64,000 nt of DNA from Alphaproteobacteria bacterium (lineage in GTDB: Bacteria; Pseudomonadota; Alphaproteobacteria; RF32; CAG-239). A program made the translations under genes and the position numbers. Numbering within the stretch: position 1 is the first letter of the stretch; each line of letters opens with the position of its first letter. Shown one piece after another: positions 45,350 through 52,690 of this stretch. Location: NCBI GenBank assembly GCA_015062535.1, contig SUUK01000001.1:195917-259916 (forward strand), given 5' to 3'. Under the pieces are notes generated by a model. That model searched no databases and was not told the origin of the DNA. It worked only from the letters and a program-made list of their open reading frames with translations.

Positions 45350-45925
45350 TTAATCTATATCCCAACTGTAATTAGGCTTTTTTTCTTCTTTTTTTATTTT
45401 TTTAACTTCTTTTTCTAAGAATGCAAGTATCTTTGCATAACGTTTCTTTCTAGCAATATCAAGAGCACTTAAACCTTTACTATTTTTAAAAGAAATTAAA
45501 GCCCCTCTATGAACCAATAATTCAACAGTAAATCGTTTTTCCGTACTTGTTGCAAGCATTAAAGGTGTAAAACCATCCAAGTCAGGTAAATTAATTTCAG
45601 CACCATTATCCATTAATATATCAATTACTTCGTTATTACCAGCAAGAGCTGCTTTATGTAAAGCTGTTGCTCCAGAATAATTTCTTAAATCAACTTTAGC
45701 TCCCATATCTAACAGATATGCCACAAATTTAGGCTTATTTAGAGCAGCTGCTGTCATTAAAGGCGTATTTCCTTCTAAATCTTGATCATCAATATCAAAA
45801 CCGGCCGCAAGTCTTTCTGTAAATACACTAGTATTTTCAGCATTAATCAACTCATAAATGTCATCAAATGCTTTCGCATTATAAGAATAAATGAAAACTA
45901 AAAAACAAACCAAAAACTTAAACAT
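45350..45925 (-). CDS. Secreted ankyrin-repeat protein
   Basis: The protein of about 191 residues has a signal peptide (ending NAKA near residue 19) and four to five ankyrin repeats of about 33 residues, seen in DLEGNTPLMTAAALNKPKFV, YSGATALHKAALAGNNEVI, LDGFTPLMLATSTEKRFTV and SKGLSALDIARKKRYAKIL. A Lys/Glu-rich tail follows. It should be periplasmic and mediate protein contacts. The start at 45925 has AAGGTG upstream. It is separate from htpG. Confidence 0.88.
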   Translation of the reverse strand: MFKFLVCFLVFIYSYNAKAFDDIYELINAENTSVFTERLAAGFDIDDQDLEGNTPLMTAAALNKPKFVAYLLDMGAKVDLRNYSGATALHKAALAGNNEVIDILMDNGAEINLPDLDGFTPLMLATSTEKRFTVELLVHRGALISFKNSKGLSALDIARKKRYAKILAFLEKEVKKIKKEEKKPNYSWDID

Positions 45926-46040
45926 ATTAATCACACCTTAAGTTAAAACTAATAGTATGCTATCATAATAGATATAAAACGTAAAGATTTTTTTAATTTT
46001 TCATCAACTTGTTTATATAAATTTTATTTAAACAAAATTA

Positions 46041-46069
46041 TTGACAAAACAAGCGCTATGAAATATTAT
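46041..46069 (+). promoter_or_regulatory. Promoter of the 747-residue protein gene
   Basis: TTGACA, 17 bases and TATTAT, followed by a normal AAGGAAG ribosome site. It is a good reference for the native promoter and leader type. Confidence 0.7.
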
Positions 46070-46094
46070 AAAAAGCTACAAAAAAGGAAGTAAT

Positions 46095-48338
46095 ATGAAT
46101 AAAAACACAAACATTACATCAATTTATGCCTCAACATTAAACGCAAAACAAAAAGCTCAATTGTTTGCTATATACCGTGATTATGTATATTTATCACGAA
46201 ATTTTGAGCAAATAATCCAAATAAACCCCTCAAGGTACTTAGCAAGTAAACAAATAGAAATGATAAAAGACCCAAATGATGATAATATGCCTTGGGAATT
46301 AGGTGTTGCAAATGCTGATGAAATAAATAACTTTAAAAAATTCATATTAACCGAAGAATTAGACGATAATGCTCAAAATCTATCATTTGTAAGCTTAACT
46401 AAAACATTTCCAGAAGAAGATGAATTACCACCAATGCAATCAACTCCTTCAAACTATGGTGTTTATGCTCAAGTAAATGCTCTTCCACACAATATCGAAC
46501 GTTATGTTGTAGCATATAATAAAGAAAAAAGATTAAAAGACATAATTTTTATTATAGATGGTAAATATTCACTAAAATATACGGGTACTGCTTTCAGAAA
46601 CGCTTTAATTAACGAAGCTTTTGATAATGAAAATTTTACCAAAAATTTTTCATGTATATTAAATATATCTACACAATTTAAAGAAGATATAAGATATATA
46701 GAAAAGTCAAAATTTGAACAAGCAAATGTTGAAGGTTTAACATTAGAATTAATGTCACCATATGAAAATGTTTTACTATCAACACTATCTAATCTTGCAG
46801 AAGAAACAGATAATATATTAAAATCGCTACTATTAAAAAGAGATCCAGTCAATTACTTAAGCAAGGCAGAAAGCCAATCCCTAATTCCGAGTGCTCATCA
46901 ATTACAAGACTTACTTAATGTAAGACACTTGCTTCATCACCAGTTCGAAACATTAGATGGCTATGGAAGATTTATAAACGGTCAAGACAATCAAAATAAA
47001 TCAATTAGAACAAGATATCTAGATTCATATCAACGTCTTTGCAGTGGTACTTTTGTTGAACGTATTTCAAGATATGTAGCAACAGCTGATAATTTTAAAA
47101 ATTTAGTATCAGGATTTACTCCTAATTTACTAATAAGAGAACCAAGTGAAAGTAATAATAAATTTATTCAACGTATTAAAGAATATAGAAAAGAACATGT
47201 AGATACTCCAATTTTTATAGAAACCTCATATTCTTATAAAGAAAAAAAGAAACAAGCCTTATTAAATAGCATAAATAAATTATTTGATAATGTAGAAATT
47301 ATTGACAATATTCAAAGTCAAAACGTTGATGATTTTGTTAAACGTATATTGCTGTATATGGAACGCAAAAAATATATCGAAACATTCCAAATATTAGAAC
47401 ATAAAATGGGCGAACATCATCTATTTTTAGGAGAAAAATGTCCTCCAGCTATTGGATGGAATAAGCTTGCCAAACAACAAATAATAACTAGTAAAGAAAA
47501 TGAACAATGGGATAAATATAAAGAATTAAGAAACGAGTTAAGCCACAATTATTTAAGCCCAGAATTAGCAACCCAAATGCTTGATTTGTTACCTCAAATG
47601 CTAAAAGATGCTATAGAATTAAATGATAAAATAGATAGCCTCAAGCCAACAGTTGTAAGAACTGATAAAGGAACTTTTTTAGCAAAGCACTCCAATGGTA
47701 AAATTGTTGAAATTGATTTTGAAGAAAAGAAAATAATTAATATCATAGAACCAAATGGAAAAGTAAAAACCGAAAGAAAAACATACTCACCAATAGGTAA
47801 ATATACAGAAGAATACCCAAACAACATGAGTATAAGCCTAGAAGGTACTAAAATAAATTCAATTAAACTTCCTCATGGATTTATTATCAATTTTAGAAAA
47901 TCTAAATTAGTATTTCCAGATGCTGCAAAACTATTTATGGAAGGAAAAGACAAAAACTATTTTGTGACTCCAAACTCTAAAATAATCTTAGATAAAGAGT
48001 TTAATATTATTTCTTATATAGAAGATGGAAAAAGAATAAATGTTTCCCAATACGAAAAAATCAAAACATCCAATGCTCATTTAATAACAACTAATAGCAC
48101 GGGTAAATTAAAAACAGATGATATCAATATTGCAGGAGATAAGACAATAGTAATAAATTTTGAAATAAAAGATAATAAGACTATAATATCTTTTTCAGAT
48201 AACACCATATGGGAAATAAGCGATAAAGAAAACAAATTAAGCCACAATGGAATTGTATTATCATATAAAAATCGCAAATCCTTTGTTGATAGCTACAATT
48301 TGGGACCTCATAAATTTAGAAAAGACAACACAAGATAA
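46095..48338 (+). CDS. Large unknown protein with HEPN-like RxxxxH motif
   Basis: The 747-residue protein is not assigned. Residues 1-430 are mainly helical. Around residues 455-510 a helical bundle contains YKELRNELSHNYLSPE, where RNELSH is the R-x4-H signature of HEPN RNases and nucleotidyl-transferase partners; the surrounding helices (NKLAKQQIITSKENEQWDKY and LLPQMLKDAIELNDKIDSL) fit that fold. The last 220 residues are beta-rich with repeated strand-turn units (VRTDKGTFLAKHSNGKIVEI). The protein is soluble, with no signal peptide. It has a strong promoter and ordinary ribosome site. A toxin or defence role is possible but unproven. Confidence 0.75.
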   Translation: MNKNTNITSIYASTLNAKQKAQLFAIYRDYVYLSRNFEQIIQINPSRYLASKQIEMIKDPNDDNMPWELGVANADEINNFKKFILTEELDDNAQNLSFVSLTKTFPEEDELPPMQSTPSNYGVYAQVNALPHNIERYVVAYNKEKRLKDIIFIIDGKYSLKYTGTAFRNALINEAFDNENFTKNFSCILNISTQFKEDIRYIEKSKFEQANVEGLTLELMSPYENVLLSTLSNLAEETDNILKSLLLKRDPVNYLSKAESQSLIPSAHQLQDLLNVRHLLHHQFETLDGYGRFINGQDNQNKSIRTRYLDSYQRLCSGTFVERISRYVATADNFKNLVSGFTPNLLIREPSESNNKFIQRIKEYRKEHVDTPIFIETSYSYKEKKKQALLNSINKLFDNVEIIDNIQSQNVDDFVKRILLYMERKKYIETFQILEHKMGEHHLFLGEKCPPAIGWNKLAKQQIITSKENEQWDKYKELRNELSHNYLSPELATQMLDLLPQMLKDAIELNDKIDSLKPTVVRTDKGTFLAKHSNGKIVEIDFEEKKIINIIEPNGKVKTERKTYSPIGKYTEEYPNNMSISLEGTKINSIKLPHGFIINFRKSKLVFPDAAKLFMEGKDKNYFVTPNSKIILDKEFNIISYIEDGKRINVSQYEKIKTSNAHLITTNSTGKLKTDDINIAGDKTIVINFEIKDNKTIISFSDNTIWEISDKENKLSHNGIVLSYKNRKSFVDSYNLGPHKFRKDNTR

Positions 48339-48362
48339 AATAAATAGAAAGCTCCAAAAGTA

Positions 48363-48391
48363 TTGACTTTTGTGACACTATTTTATATAAA
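48363..48391 (+). promoter_or_regulatory. Promoter upstream of two terminators and the phage-type cassette
   Basis: TTGACT, 17 bases and TATAAA. Transcription should begin near 48398 and meets the first terminator within about 25 bases. The next gene begins at 48521. Confidence 0.55.
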
Positions 48392-48422
48392 AAATAATAG
48401 AATAGCATTATTGCATATTCTT

Positions 48423-48450
48423 AAGACTGGTTTTCCAGTCTTTTTTTTTA
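48423..48450 (+). terminator. First terminator before the tail-fibre gene
   Basis: AAGACTGG-TTTT-CCAGTCTT is a perfect 8-bp hairpin followed by seven or more Ts. It could end the 46095 transcript as well as the short transcript from the promoter at 48363. Confidence 0.85.
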
Positions 48451-48473
48451 TATTAATTTTTTAACATTTAACA

Positions 48474-48499
48474 AACCGCATTTTTGCGGTTTTTTTTGT
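48474..48499 (+). terminator. Second terminator before the tail-fibre gene
   Basis: AACCGCA-TTTT-TGCGGTT is a perfect 7-bp hairpin followed by eight Ts and ends only about 20 bases before the ribosome site of the tail-fibre gene. Confidence 0.85.
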
Positions 48500-48520
48500 A
48501 TTTAATTTAAGGAGAGAACA

Positions 48521-49393
48521 ATGACCATACAAAAAGAAACTTCAAAAGTAGTATATATTGCAGATGGAATAGCTTCATCATATGTTATTCCTTTTTACTT
48601 TTTTAATGAAGATATTGCTGTATACTTAAATAATAGCGATACACCATTAACAGAAAATATAGATTATACAATATCAAACAAATCAGAAACTCAAGCGAAA
48701 GAGGTTGTGTTTAATCAAGCACCAAAAGTAAATACAGTTATCACAATTGTAAGAAATGTACCATTAAACCAATTAACAACATTTATTGAGGGTGAAAAAT
48801 TTCCAGCAAGTGATTATGAAAATTCTTTAGATAAAATCACAATGGCATTACAAATGCTACAAGAAATTTCAGAACGAGCAATCAAAATCACTCACAGCTC
48901 AAACAAAACTCCCGAACAAATCCGAGAACTTATTTTAGATTTAGAAAAAGATTATTATATAATCAAAAAAGTTCCAACACTTGCTAAAACCATAACATCT
49001 ATTTATGAGGAATTATTAAATCTAACAACAGATACTGTTTCTTTTGAAAATAACCAATTAATAACATCAAAAGGAGTAGCAACTCATCTTGATAATAATT
49101 ATTATACTAAAGATAAAATAAATGATATGACCTGTCAAAAATTTGGACCAATCTTGCTAGAAACATCTTTAGTAAAAGACAATAATAGTTATTCTGATTA
49201 TCCATACTCATTAGATATTCCAATAACTGAGGCAAAATCAACACACTCACCATCTGTTGTACTAAATTTAAGTGATGCAACTTCAGGAAATATTGCGCCA
49301 ATTTCTGAAAGTTATGATGGTTTTGTTCGTATATATTTAAAAACAATACCATCTGCATCAACAATAGAAATTCCAATAGTTATATTGTGTTAG
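48521..49393 (+). CDS. Phage tail fibre/tailspike-like protein
   Basis: The 290-residue protein has the N-terminal pattern of T7-type tail fibre or tailspike proteins: a first strand TSKVVYIADGIASSYVIPFY, then LTENIDYTIS, NTVITIVRNVPLNQLTTFIE and FPASDYENSLDKITMALQML ('fpa..hE.alDkltmi.Qel'). This region attaches the fibre to a phage tail. The C-terminal half is a short beta-rich head with no enzyme motif. AAGGAGAG precedes the ATG. Holin and spanin genes follow, but no tail or capsid genes are nearby. Confidence 0.8.
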   Translation: MTIQKETSKVVYIADGIASSYVIPFYFFNEDIAVYLNNSDTPLTENIDYTISNKSETQAKEVVFNQAPKVNTVITIVRNVPLNQLTTFIEGEKFPASDYENSLDKITMALQMLQEISERAIKITHSSNKTPEQIRELILDLEKDYYIIKKVPTLAKTITSIYEELLNLTTDTVSFENNQLITSKGVATHLDNNYYTKDKINDMTCQKFGPILLETSLVKDNNSYSDYPYSLDIPITEAKSTHSPSVVLNLSDATSGNIAPISESYDGFVRIYLKTIPSASTIEIPIVILC

Positions 49394-49401
49394 GGGGGAA
49401 A

Positions 49402-49716
49402 ATGGATAAAATAAAAAGCATAATATCAGATTACAGCCTCTGGGGAATATTTATAGGTTTGATAACCTTTGCAATCAAACCTTTCATATCTATAAAACAA
49501 AGCATAAGAGATATACTAATAACTTTTATTGTGAGTATGCTAACAGGGTTATTGGCTGAATATATAGATATACCACAACCAGTTAAATATGGCATATCTG
49601 GAGTTTGTGGGTTATTTGCTGTTAGACTATATATGATATTTGATGAAATATTAAAAACAGCGCAAAAAGATCCACTAAAATTTATTTTTAATCTCAAAAA
49701 CAAAGAGCCCGAGTAG
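49402..49716 (+). CDS. Phage holin-like protein, three spans
   Basis: The 104-residue protein (start at ATG 49402 with AGGGGGG upstream) has three hydrophobic segments (about residues 10-28, 36-54 and 62-84), a short charged N-terminus and a Lys/Glu-rich C-terminus. Its size and topology fit a class I holin, which makes the inner-membrane lesion at lysis. It follows the tail-fibre gene with an eight-base gap and precedes the spanin genes. Confidence 0.75.
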   Translation: MDKIKSIISDYSLWGIFIGLITFAIKPFISIKQSIRDILITFIVSMLTGLLAEYIDIPQPVKYGISGVCGLFAVRLYMIFDEILKTAQKDPLKFIFNLKNKEPE

Positions 49717-49726
49717 GGCTCTTCTT
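49703..49726 (+). terminator. Hairpin at the end of the holin gene
   Basis: AAGAGCCC and GGGCTCTT pair around GAGTA; the stem overlaps the stop codon. The T-run is weak, so it may be an RNA-stability or partial termination signal between holin and spanins. Confidence 0.55.
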
Positions 49727-49745
49727 AACATTAAAGGAACAAACA

Positions 49746-50018
49746 ATGAAATTAAATGCAATTTTATTAATGTTGCTATTGGTTGTAATCTTTATTTGTT
49801 ATATTCAAAAAAACAAAATTAACGCCCTAGATCATAAAACCAAAACTCAGCAACAAAACTTACTTTTTTTATCACAAAAAATAAAGGATATATACAATGA
49901 AAAAATTATTCTTGAAAAGCAAAAAAAAGAACTCAGCATTGAGGCAAAAAAAGATACTTTTGATTGGAATATTGATATCAGTAATACCAATGTTATTAAA
50001 CGCCTGCAAGCATACTGA
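49746..50018 (+). CDS. Inner-membrane spanin (Rz-like)
   Basis: The 90-residue protein has an N-terminal span (about residues 4-20, AILLMLLLVVIFICYIQ) followed by a periplasmic coiled coil with KTQQQNLLFLSQKIKDIYNE and ILEKQKKELSIEAKK, the i-spanin layout. AAAGGAAC precedes the ATG. A second gene for an outer-membrane lipoprotein begins inside it in another frame, the hallmark of Rz/Rz1 pairs. Together they fuse inner and outer membranes in the last step of phage lysis. Confidence 0.85.
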   Translation: MKLNAILLMLLLVVIFICYIQKNKINALDHKTKTQQQNLLFLSQKIKDIYNEKIILEKQKKELSIEAKKDTFDWNIDISNTNVIKRLQAY

Positions 50019-50124
50019 ATACATTTACCAAGAACCCATAAAACCACCTATAACATGTATCGATACTATAAAAACACCACTTGACATGGCGTTATGCCTT
50101 AAAGAATATAAATTAAAATACTAA
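49897..50124 (+). CDS. Outer-membrane spanin lipoprotein (Rz1-like), nested in Rz
   Basis: The 75-residue product starts 151 bases into the Rz gene in a different frame and runs 106 bases beyond its end. AAGGA lies about 9 bases before its ATG. It has a basic N-terminus, a hydrophobic stretch and the lipobox PMLLNAC with Cys at residue 37. The mature part is short (39 residues) and contains EPIKPPIT, the proline-containing stretch common in Rz1 proteins. The unusually long signal region (36 residues) reflects the overlap with Rz coding. Confidence 0.85.
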   Translation: MKKLFLKSKKKNSALRQKKILLIGILISVIPMLLNACKHTEYIYQEPIKPPITCIDTIKTPLDMALCLKEYKLKY

Positions 50125-50128
50125 ACAA

Positions 50129-50171
50129 CCCCCAATTTATAGTTTTAGCTATAAGTTGGGGGCTATTTTTT
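50129..50171. terminator. Strong terminator after the spanin genes
   Basis: A 14-bp stem from CCCCCAATTTATAG to CTATAAGTTGGGGG with one G-T pair and a six-base loop, followed by seven Ts. It also faces the convergent gene. Confidence 0.9.
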
Positions 50172-50728
50172 TAAAAGAGATAAACAAGCCTTATTCGAAT
50201 TTTACCACCAACAAGAGTGTAAGAACTATTTAAAAAGCGAGGCGAATTCATATGAACAGCCCAAACTTTCAAATTTGTCAAATCCCTCTTGTTTACCAAA
50301 TGACCAGTTGTTCTTGAATAATCATTATATTCATTACAAGAAGCATACCAATCACCAACAAACTCATCACCTCCCAATTGTAAAATTAATCTATTAATAT
50401 CTTTGATATTTTTTTGAATATATTTTAATACATCAATTGGTGGTAAGTACGCTTTATATCCGGCAAAAACTTGATTTTTAATCAATAAAGAAGCTTCTTC
50501 AAGCGAAAGTGGCTCATCTGGAGCATCAATCCTTAAAATAATTCCTTTAACAATTATTCCAAAAGGAGTGCGGTTTACACCATCTTTTCTATTTTGACTA
50601 ATAAATCCATCAGTATAAACAACACTATAAGGATAGCTATGCCCCATAAAAATAGCTCTTATATTATCAAAAAAGCTATTTTTTGTAAGCAACACATTTG
50701 AACATTTCTCATACTCTTTTAACGCCAT
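50171..50728 (-). CDS. DUF1566/Lcl-like protein
   Basis: The 185-residue protein ends in a pattern typical of DUF1566 and 'fibrobacter-major-domain' lectin-like folds: GGDEFVGDWYASCNEYNDYS near residue 118, followed by VWAVHMNS and the terminal GGKIRIRLVYLF. No signal peptide is visible. The 40 bases before the ATG have no Shine-Dalgarno sequence. Such domains occur in phage tail and surface proteins, so it may belong with the neighbouring phage-type cassette on the opposite strand. Confidence 0.62.
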   Translation of the reverse strand: MALKEYEKCSNVLLTKNSFFDNIRAIFMGHSYPYSVVYTDGFISQNRKDGVNRTPFGIIVKGIILRIDAPDEPLSLEEASLLIKNQVFAGYKAYLPPIDVLKYIQKNIKDINRLILQLGGDEFVGDWYASCNEYNDYSRTTGHLVNKRDLTNLKVWAVHMNSPRFLNSSYTLVGGKIRIRLVYLF

Positions 50729-50808
50729 AATTATATTTATTTAATTAAACAATAATTTTTTATCAAAATGGACAATAAACCAACACAATCAAAAAAGCAA
50801 TAAAAAAA
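50729..50808. other. Gene-free stretch upstream of the DUF1566-like gene
   Basis: I see only A/T-rich sequence here and a weak TTGATA-N17-TAAATA that could drive the minus-strand gene. No repeat or RNA gene is visible. Confidence 0.4.
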
Positions 50809-50835
50809 AGCCTTGCAAATCTACAAGGCTATTAT
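50809..50835 (-). terminator. Terminator of tRNA-Met (elongator)
   Basis: AGCCTTG and CAAGGCT pair around CAAATCTA. On the minus strand eight Ts follow. Confidence 0.8.
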
Positions 50836-50912
50836 TGGTAGCGAAGGAGGGATTCGAACCCCCGACACAAGGATTATGATTCCTCTGCTCTAACCAACTG
50901 AGCTACTCCGCC
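50836..50912 (-). tRNA. tRNA-Met (CAT), elongator
   Basis: The 77-base cloverleaf starts GGCGGAG and ends TTCGCT-A-CCA, with anticodon loop ATCATAA. Its body resembles alphaproteobacterial elongator tRNA-Met. I cannot fully exclude a lysidine-modified tRNA-Ile (also CAT), but the anticodon stem GAGGA/TCCTT favours Met. Confidence 0.9.
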
Positions 50913-51019
50913 ATCGGGCAACGAAAATGTTTTTACATATATTTTTTTAGATTGTCAATAATAAAAATAAAAAAAATCAAAAAAGATGTGAATAATAAAT
51001 TTCAATAAAGATTTATCGC

Positions 51020-51048
51020 TTGAAATGTAACTTTTTTAATGATACAAA
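51020..51048 (+). promoter_or_regulatory. Promoter of the InsA-like gene, covered by the left inverted repeat
   Basis: TTGAAA (51020-51025), 17 bases and TACAAA (51043-51048). The left 21-bp repeat (51022-51042) fills the space from the -35 to the -10 element, the position of a repressor site. Confidence 0.65.
51022..51042 (+). repeat. Left copy of a 21-bp inverted repeat
   Basis: GAAATGTAACTTTTTTAATGA. The partner at 51481-51502 is its reverse complement apart from one inserted base and one substitution. They flank the InsA-like gene. Confidence 0.8.
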
Positions 51049-51069
51049 ACACCTCAAAGGAGTAATAAT

Positions 51070-51489
51070 ATGAAAATAAAATGCACTAAATGCTCATCAG
51101 AAAATTATGTAAAAAACGGCCATGTATTTGGTGGACAACGCTACATTTGCAAAGATTGTGGTTACCAATTTACTAAAATAGGTGAACGAGGCAAACCAAT
51201 GAATATCATTCTAACAAGTCATGCTTTATATATGTTTGGCTTATCAATTCGCCAAATTGCACGAGTTGTAGGTGTTTCTGCCCAATCTGTATCACGTTGG
51301 ATAAAAAAATACCATCAAACCTATATGTCAGACATTGGAAATAATGAAACAAAATATAAAGCAACCGCTGAAAATCTTGTTGATTGCCTAAACTTAAAAT
51401 CTCAAGAAAAACTCCTGGTAAGCTCACAAGAATTACCATCAGGTGCTAAAATTCACATAATAATCAGCCTCGATAATCCGTCATTATAA
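51070..51489 (+). CDS. InsA-like zinc-ribbon plus helix-turn-helix DNA-binding protein
   Basis: The 139-residue protein has an N-terminal zinc ribbon with two CxxC pairs (CTKCSSENYVKNG and QRYICKDCGYQFTK) as in IS1 InsA, then a helix-turn-helix (SIRQIARVVGVSAQSVSRWI, residues 60-79). The last 50 residues are extra and not catalytic. InsA binds IS1 ends and represses its own promoter. Here the gene stands alone between two inverted 21-bp sites and directly upstream of an RND efflux operon. AAAGGAG precedes the ATG. I infer a DNA-binding regulator descended from a transposase. Confidence 0.82.
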   Translation: MKIKCTKCSSENYVKNGHVFGGQRYICKDCGYQFTKIGERGKPMNIILTSHALYMFGLSIRQIARVVGVSAQSVSRWIKKYHQTYMSDIGNNETKYKATAENLVDCLNLKSQEKLLVSSQELPSGAKIHIIISLDNPSL

Positions 51490-51502
51490 AAGTTACATTT
51501 TC
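51481..51502 (-). repeat. Right copy of the 21-bp inverted repeat
   Basis: On the minus strand it reads GAAAATGTAACTTTTATAATG followed by A. It contains the stop codon of the InsA-like gene and ends about 75 bases before the RND adaptor start. Confidence 0.8.
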
Positions 51503-51577
51503 TTTTTTTTGCTTGCAAATAAAAACAAAATAACTAAAAACACTGCCGAACGATTTAAATTACGAAAGGCAAGTGTT

Positions 51578-52690
51578 ATGAAAGTTAAGAAAATCAAGAA
51601 CAAAAGCATACTAAAAAAATCATTATCTGCGATTCTTTTAATGCTAATTGGTGCATATTTACATGCAGTAAGTACTCCAAATATGAATGCTAACTGGGGT
51701 TCAAATGAACCACCATATGTATTAACACGTCCACTTTCCAAAACAGATATTTCTGCAAAAAAGAAATATATAGCCGAAATAGAAGCAATTAATAGTGTCG
51801 ATATTATTCCCCAAGTATCCGGTTACTTAGAAGAGATTCTTTTTGAAAATGGCTCAGAAGTAAAAGTAGGAGATGAAATCTTTATCATTGAGCAAACTCA
51901 ATATAAAGCAGATTTAGAAAGAGCCCAAGCTCAAGTAAAACAACTTTCAAAACAATATGAAAGAATATCATCTCTAAATGAACAAAAATATGCTTCAGAT
52001 AAAGAAATTGATTTAGCTGAAAGTAATCTTCGCCAAGCTAAAGCATCTCTAGAAATTGCCAAATTAAATCTTGAACATTCAATAATCAAATCTCCAATTA
52101 ATGGTCGTATTGGTAAAGCACTTGTAACCAAAGGTAACCTCGTTAGCCCAAATGGATCAAAACTTGCTCGTATTGTTCAAACAAATCCTATTAGAATAAC
52201 ATTTTCCGTAAGCGATAAAGAACGTTCTCAATTTATAAGTAAAATATCTTCATCTGAAAATATTTATTTTGATATAAAATTACCTAATGGAAAAATAAAC
52301 ACCATAGATGCAAAAAATCTATTTTTTGATAATGAAGTAAACAAAGGAACTGCAACAATTCCTGTTTATATAGACGCTCCAAATGATGATAACCTCCTAG
52401 TTCCAGGAAACTATGTTGATATATATGTACGTTTCCAAGATAAAAATGAAACAATTCTAGTTCCTCAAATGGCTTTAATGGCAGATATCGAAGGAACATA
52501 TGTTATGTGTGTAAACGATAACAATAAAGTAGAGCAAAAATATATCACTTTAGGTGATGTAGTAGGGGACAAACAAATCGTTCTAAATGGTCTTGATGGA
52601 ACAGAAAAAGTAATAGTACAAGGTTTGCAAAAAGTAGCCCATGGAATAACTGTAAATCCAAATCATTTGACAAACAAAGGAGATTTATAA
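51578..52690 (+). CDS. RND efflux periplasmic adaptor (membrane fusion protein)
   Basis: The 370-residue protein (start at ATG 51578 with AAAGGC upstream; an earlier frame is open but lacks a site) begins with a hydrophobic signal/anchor ([20 protein letters not shown]). It then has the AcrA/HlyD order: [20 protein letters not shown] (lipoyl half), a helical hairpin of about 70 residues ([20 protein letters not shown]), [20 protein letters not shown] (second lipoyl half), then beta-barrel and membrane-proximal domains ending [15 protein letters not shown]. It links the inner-membrane pump to an outer-membrane channel. The stop overlaps the pump start (TAATG). Confidence 0.94.
   Translation: MKVKKIKNKSILKKSLSAILLMLIGAYLHAVSTPNMNANWGSNEPPYVLTRPLSKTDISAKKKYIAEIEAINSVDIIPQVSGYLEEILFENGSEVKVGDEIFIIEQTQYKADLERAQAQVKQLSKQYERISSLNEQKYASDKEIDLAESNLRQAKASLEIAKLNLEHSIIKSPINGRIGKALVTKGNLVSPNGSKLARIVQTNPIRITFSVSDKERSQFISKISSSENIYFDIKLPNGKINTIDAKNLFFDNEVNKGTATIPVYIDAPNDDNLLVPGNYVDIYVRFQDKNETILVPQMALMADIEGTYVMCVNDNNKVEQKYITLGDVVGDKQIVLNGLDGTEKVIVQGLQKVAHGITVNPNHLTNKGDL

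Larger units (their letters stand above)
51022..51502 (+). mobile_element. 481-bp inverted-repeat-bounded unit carrying only an InsA-like gene
   Basis: The unit has the outline of a small IS1-type element: imperfect terminal repeats of 21-22 bp and an inner gene whose stop codon lies inside the right repeat. It lacks any InsB or DDE catalytic region and shows no target-site duplication that I can see. It may be a deletion derivative or a domesticated regulator with two operators. Confidence 0.5.

Noticed and set aside
48398-48450. A small regulatory RNA between the promoter at 48363 and the first terminator
   Set aside because: The transcript would be only about 50 bases, mostly terminator, so a leader or attenuator is more likely; I kept only the promoter and terminators.
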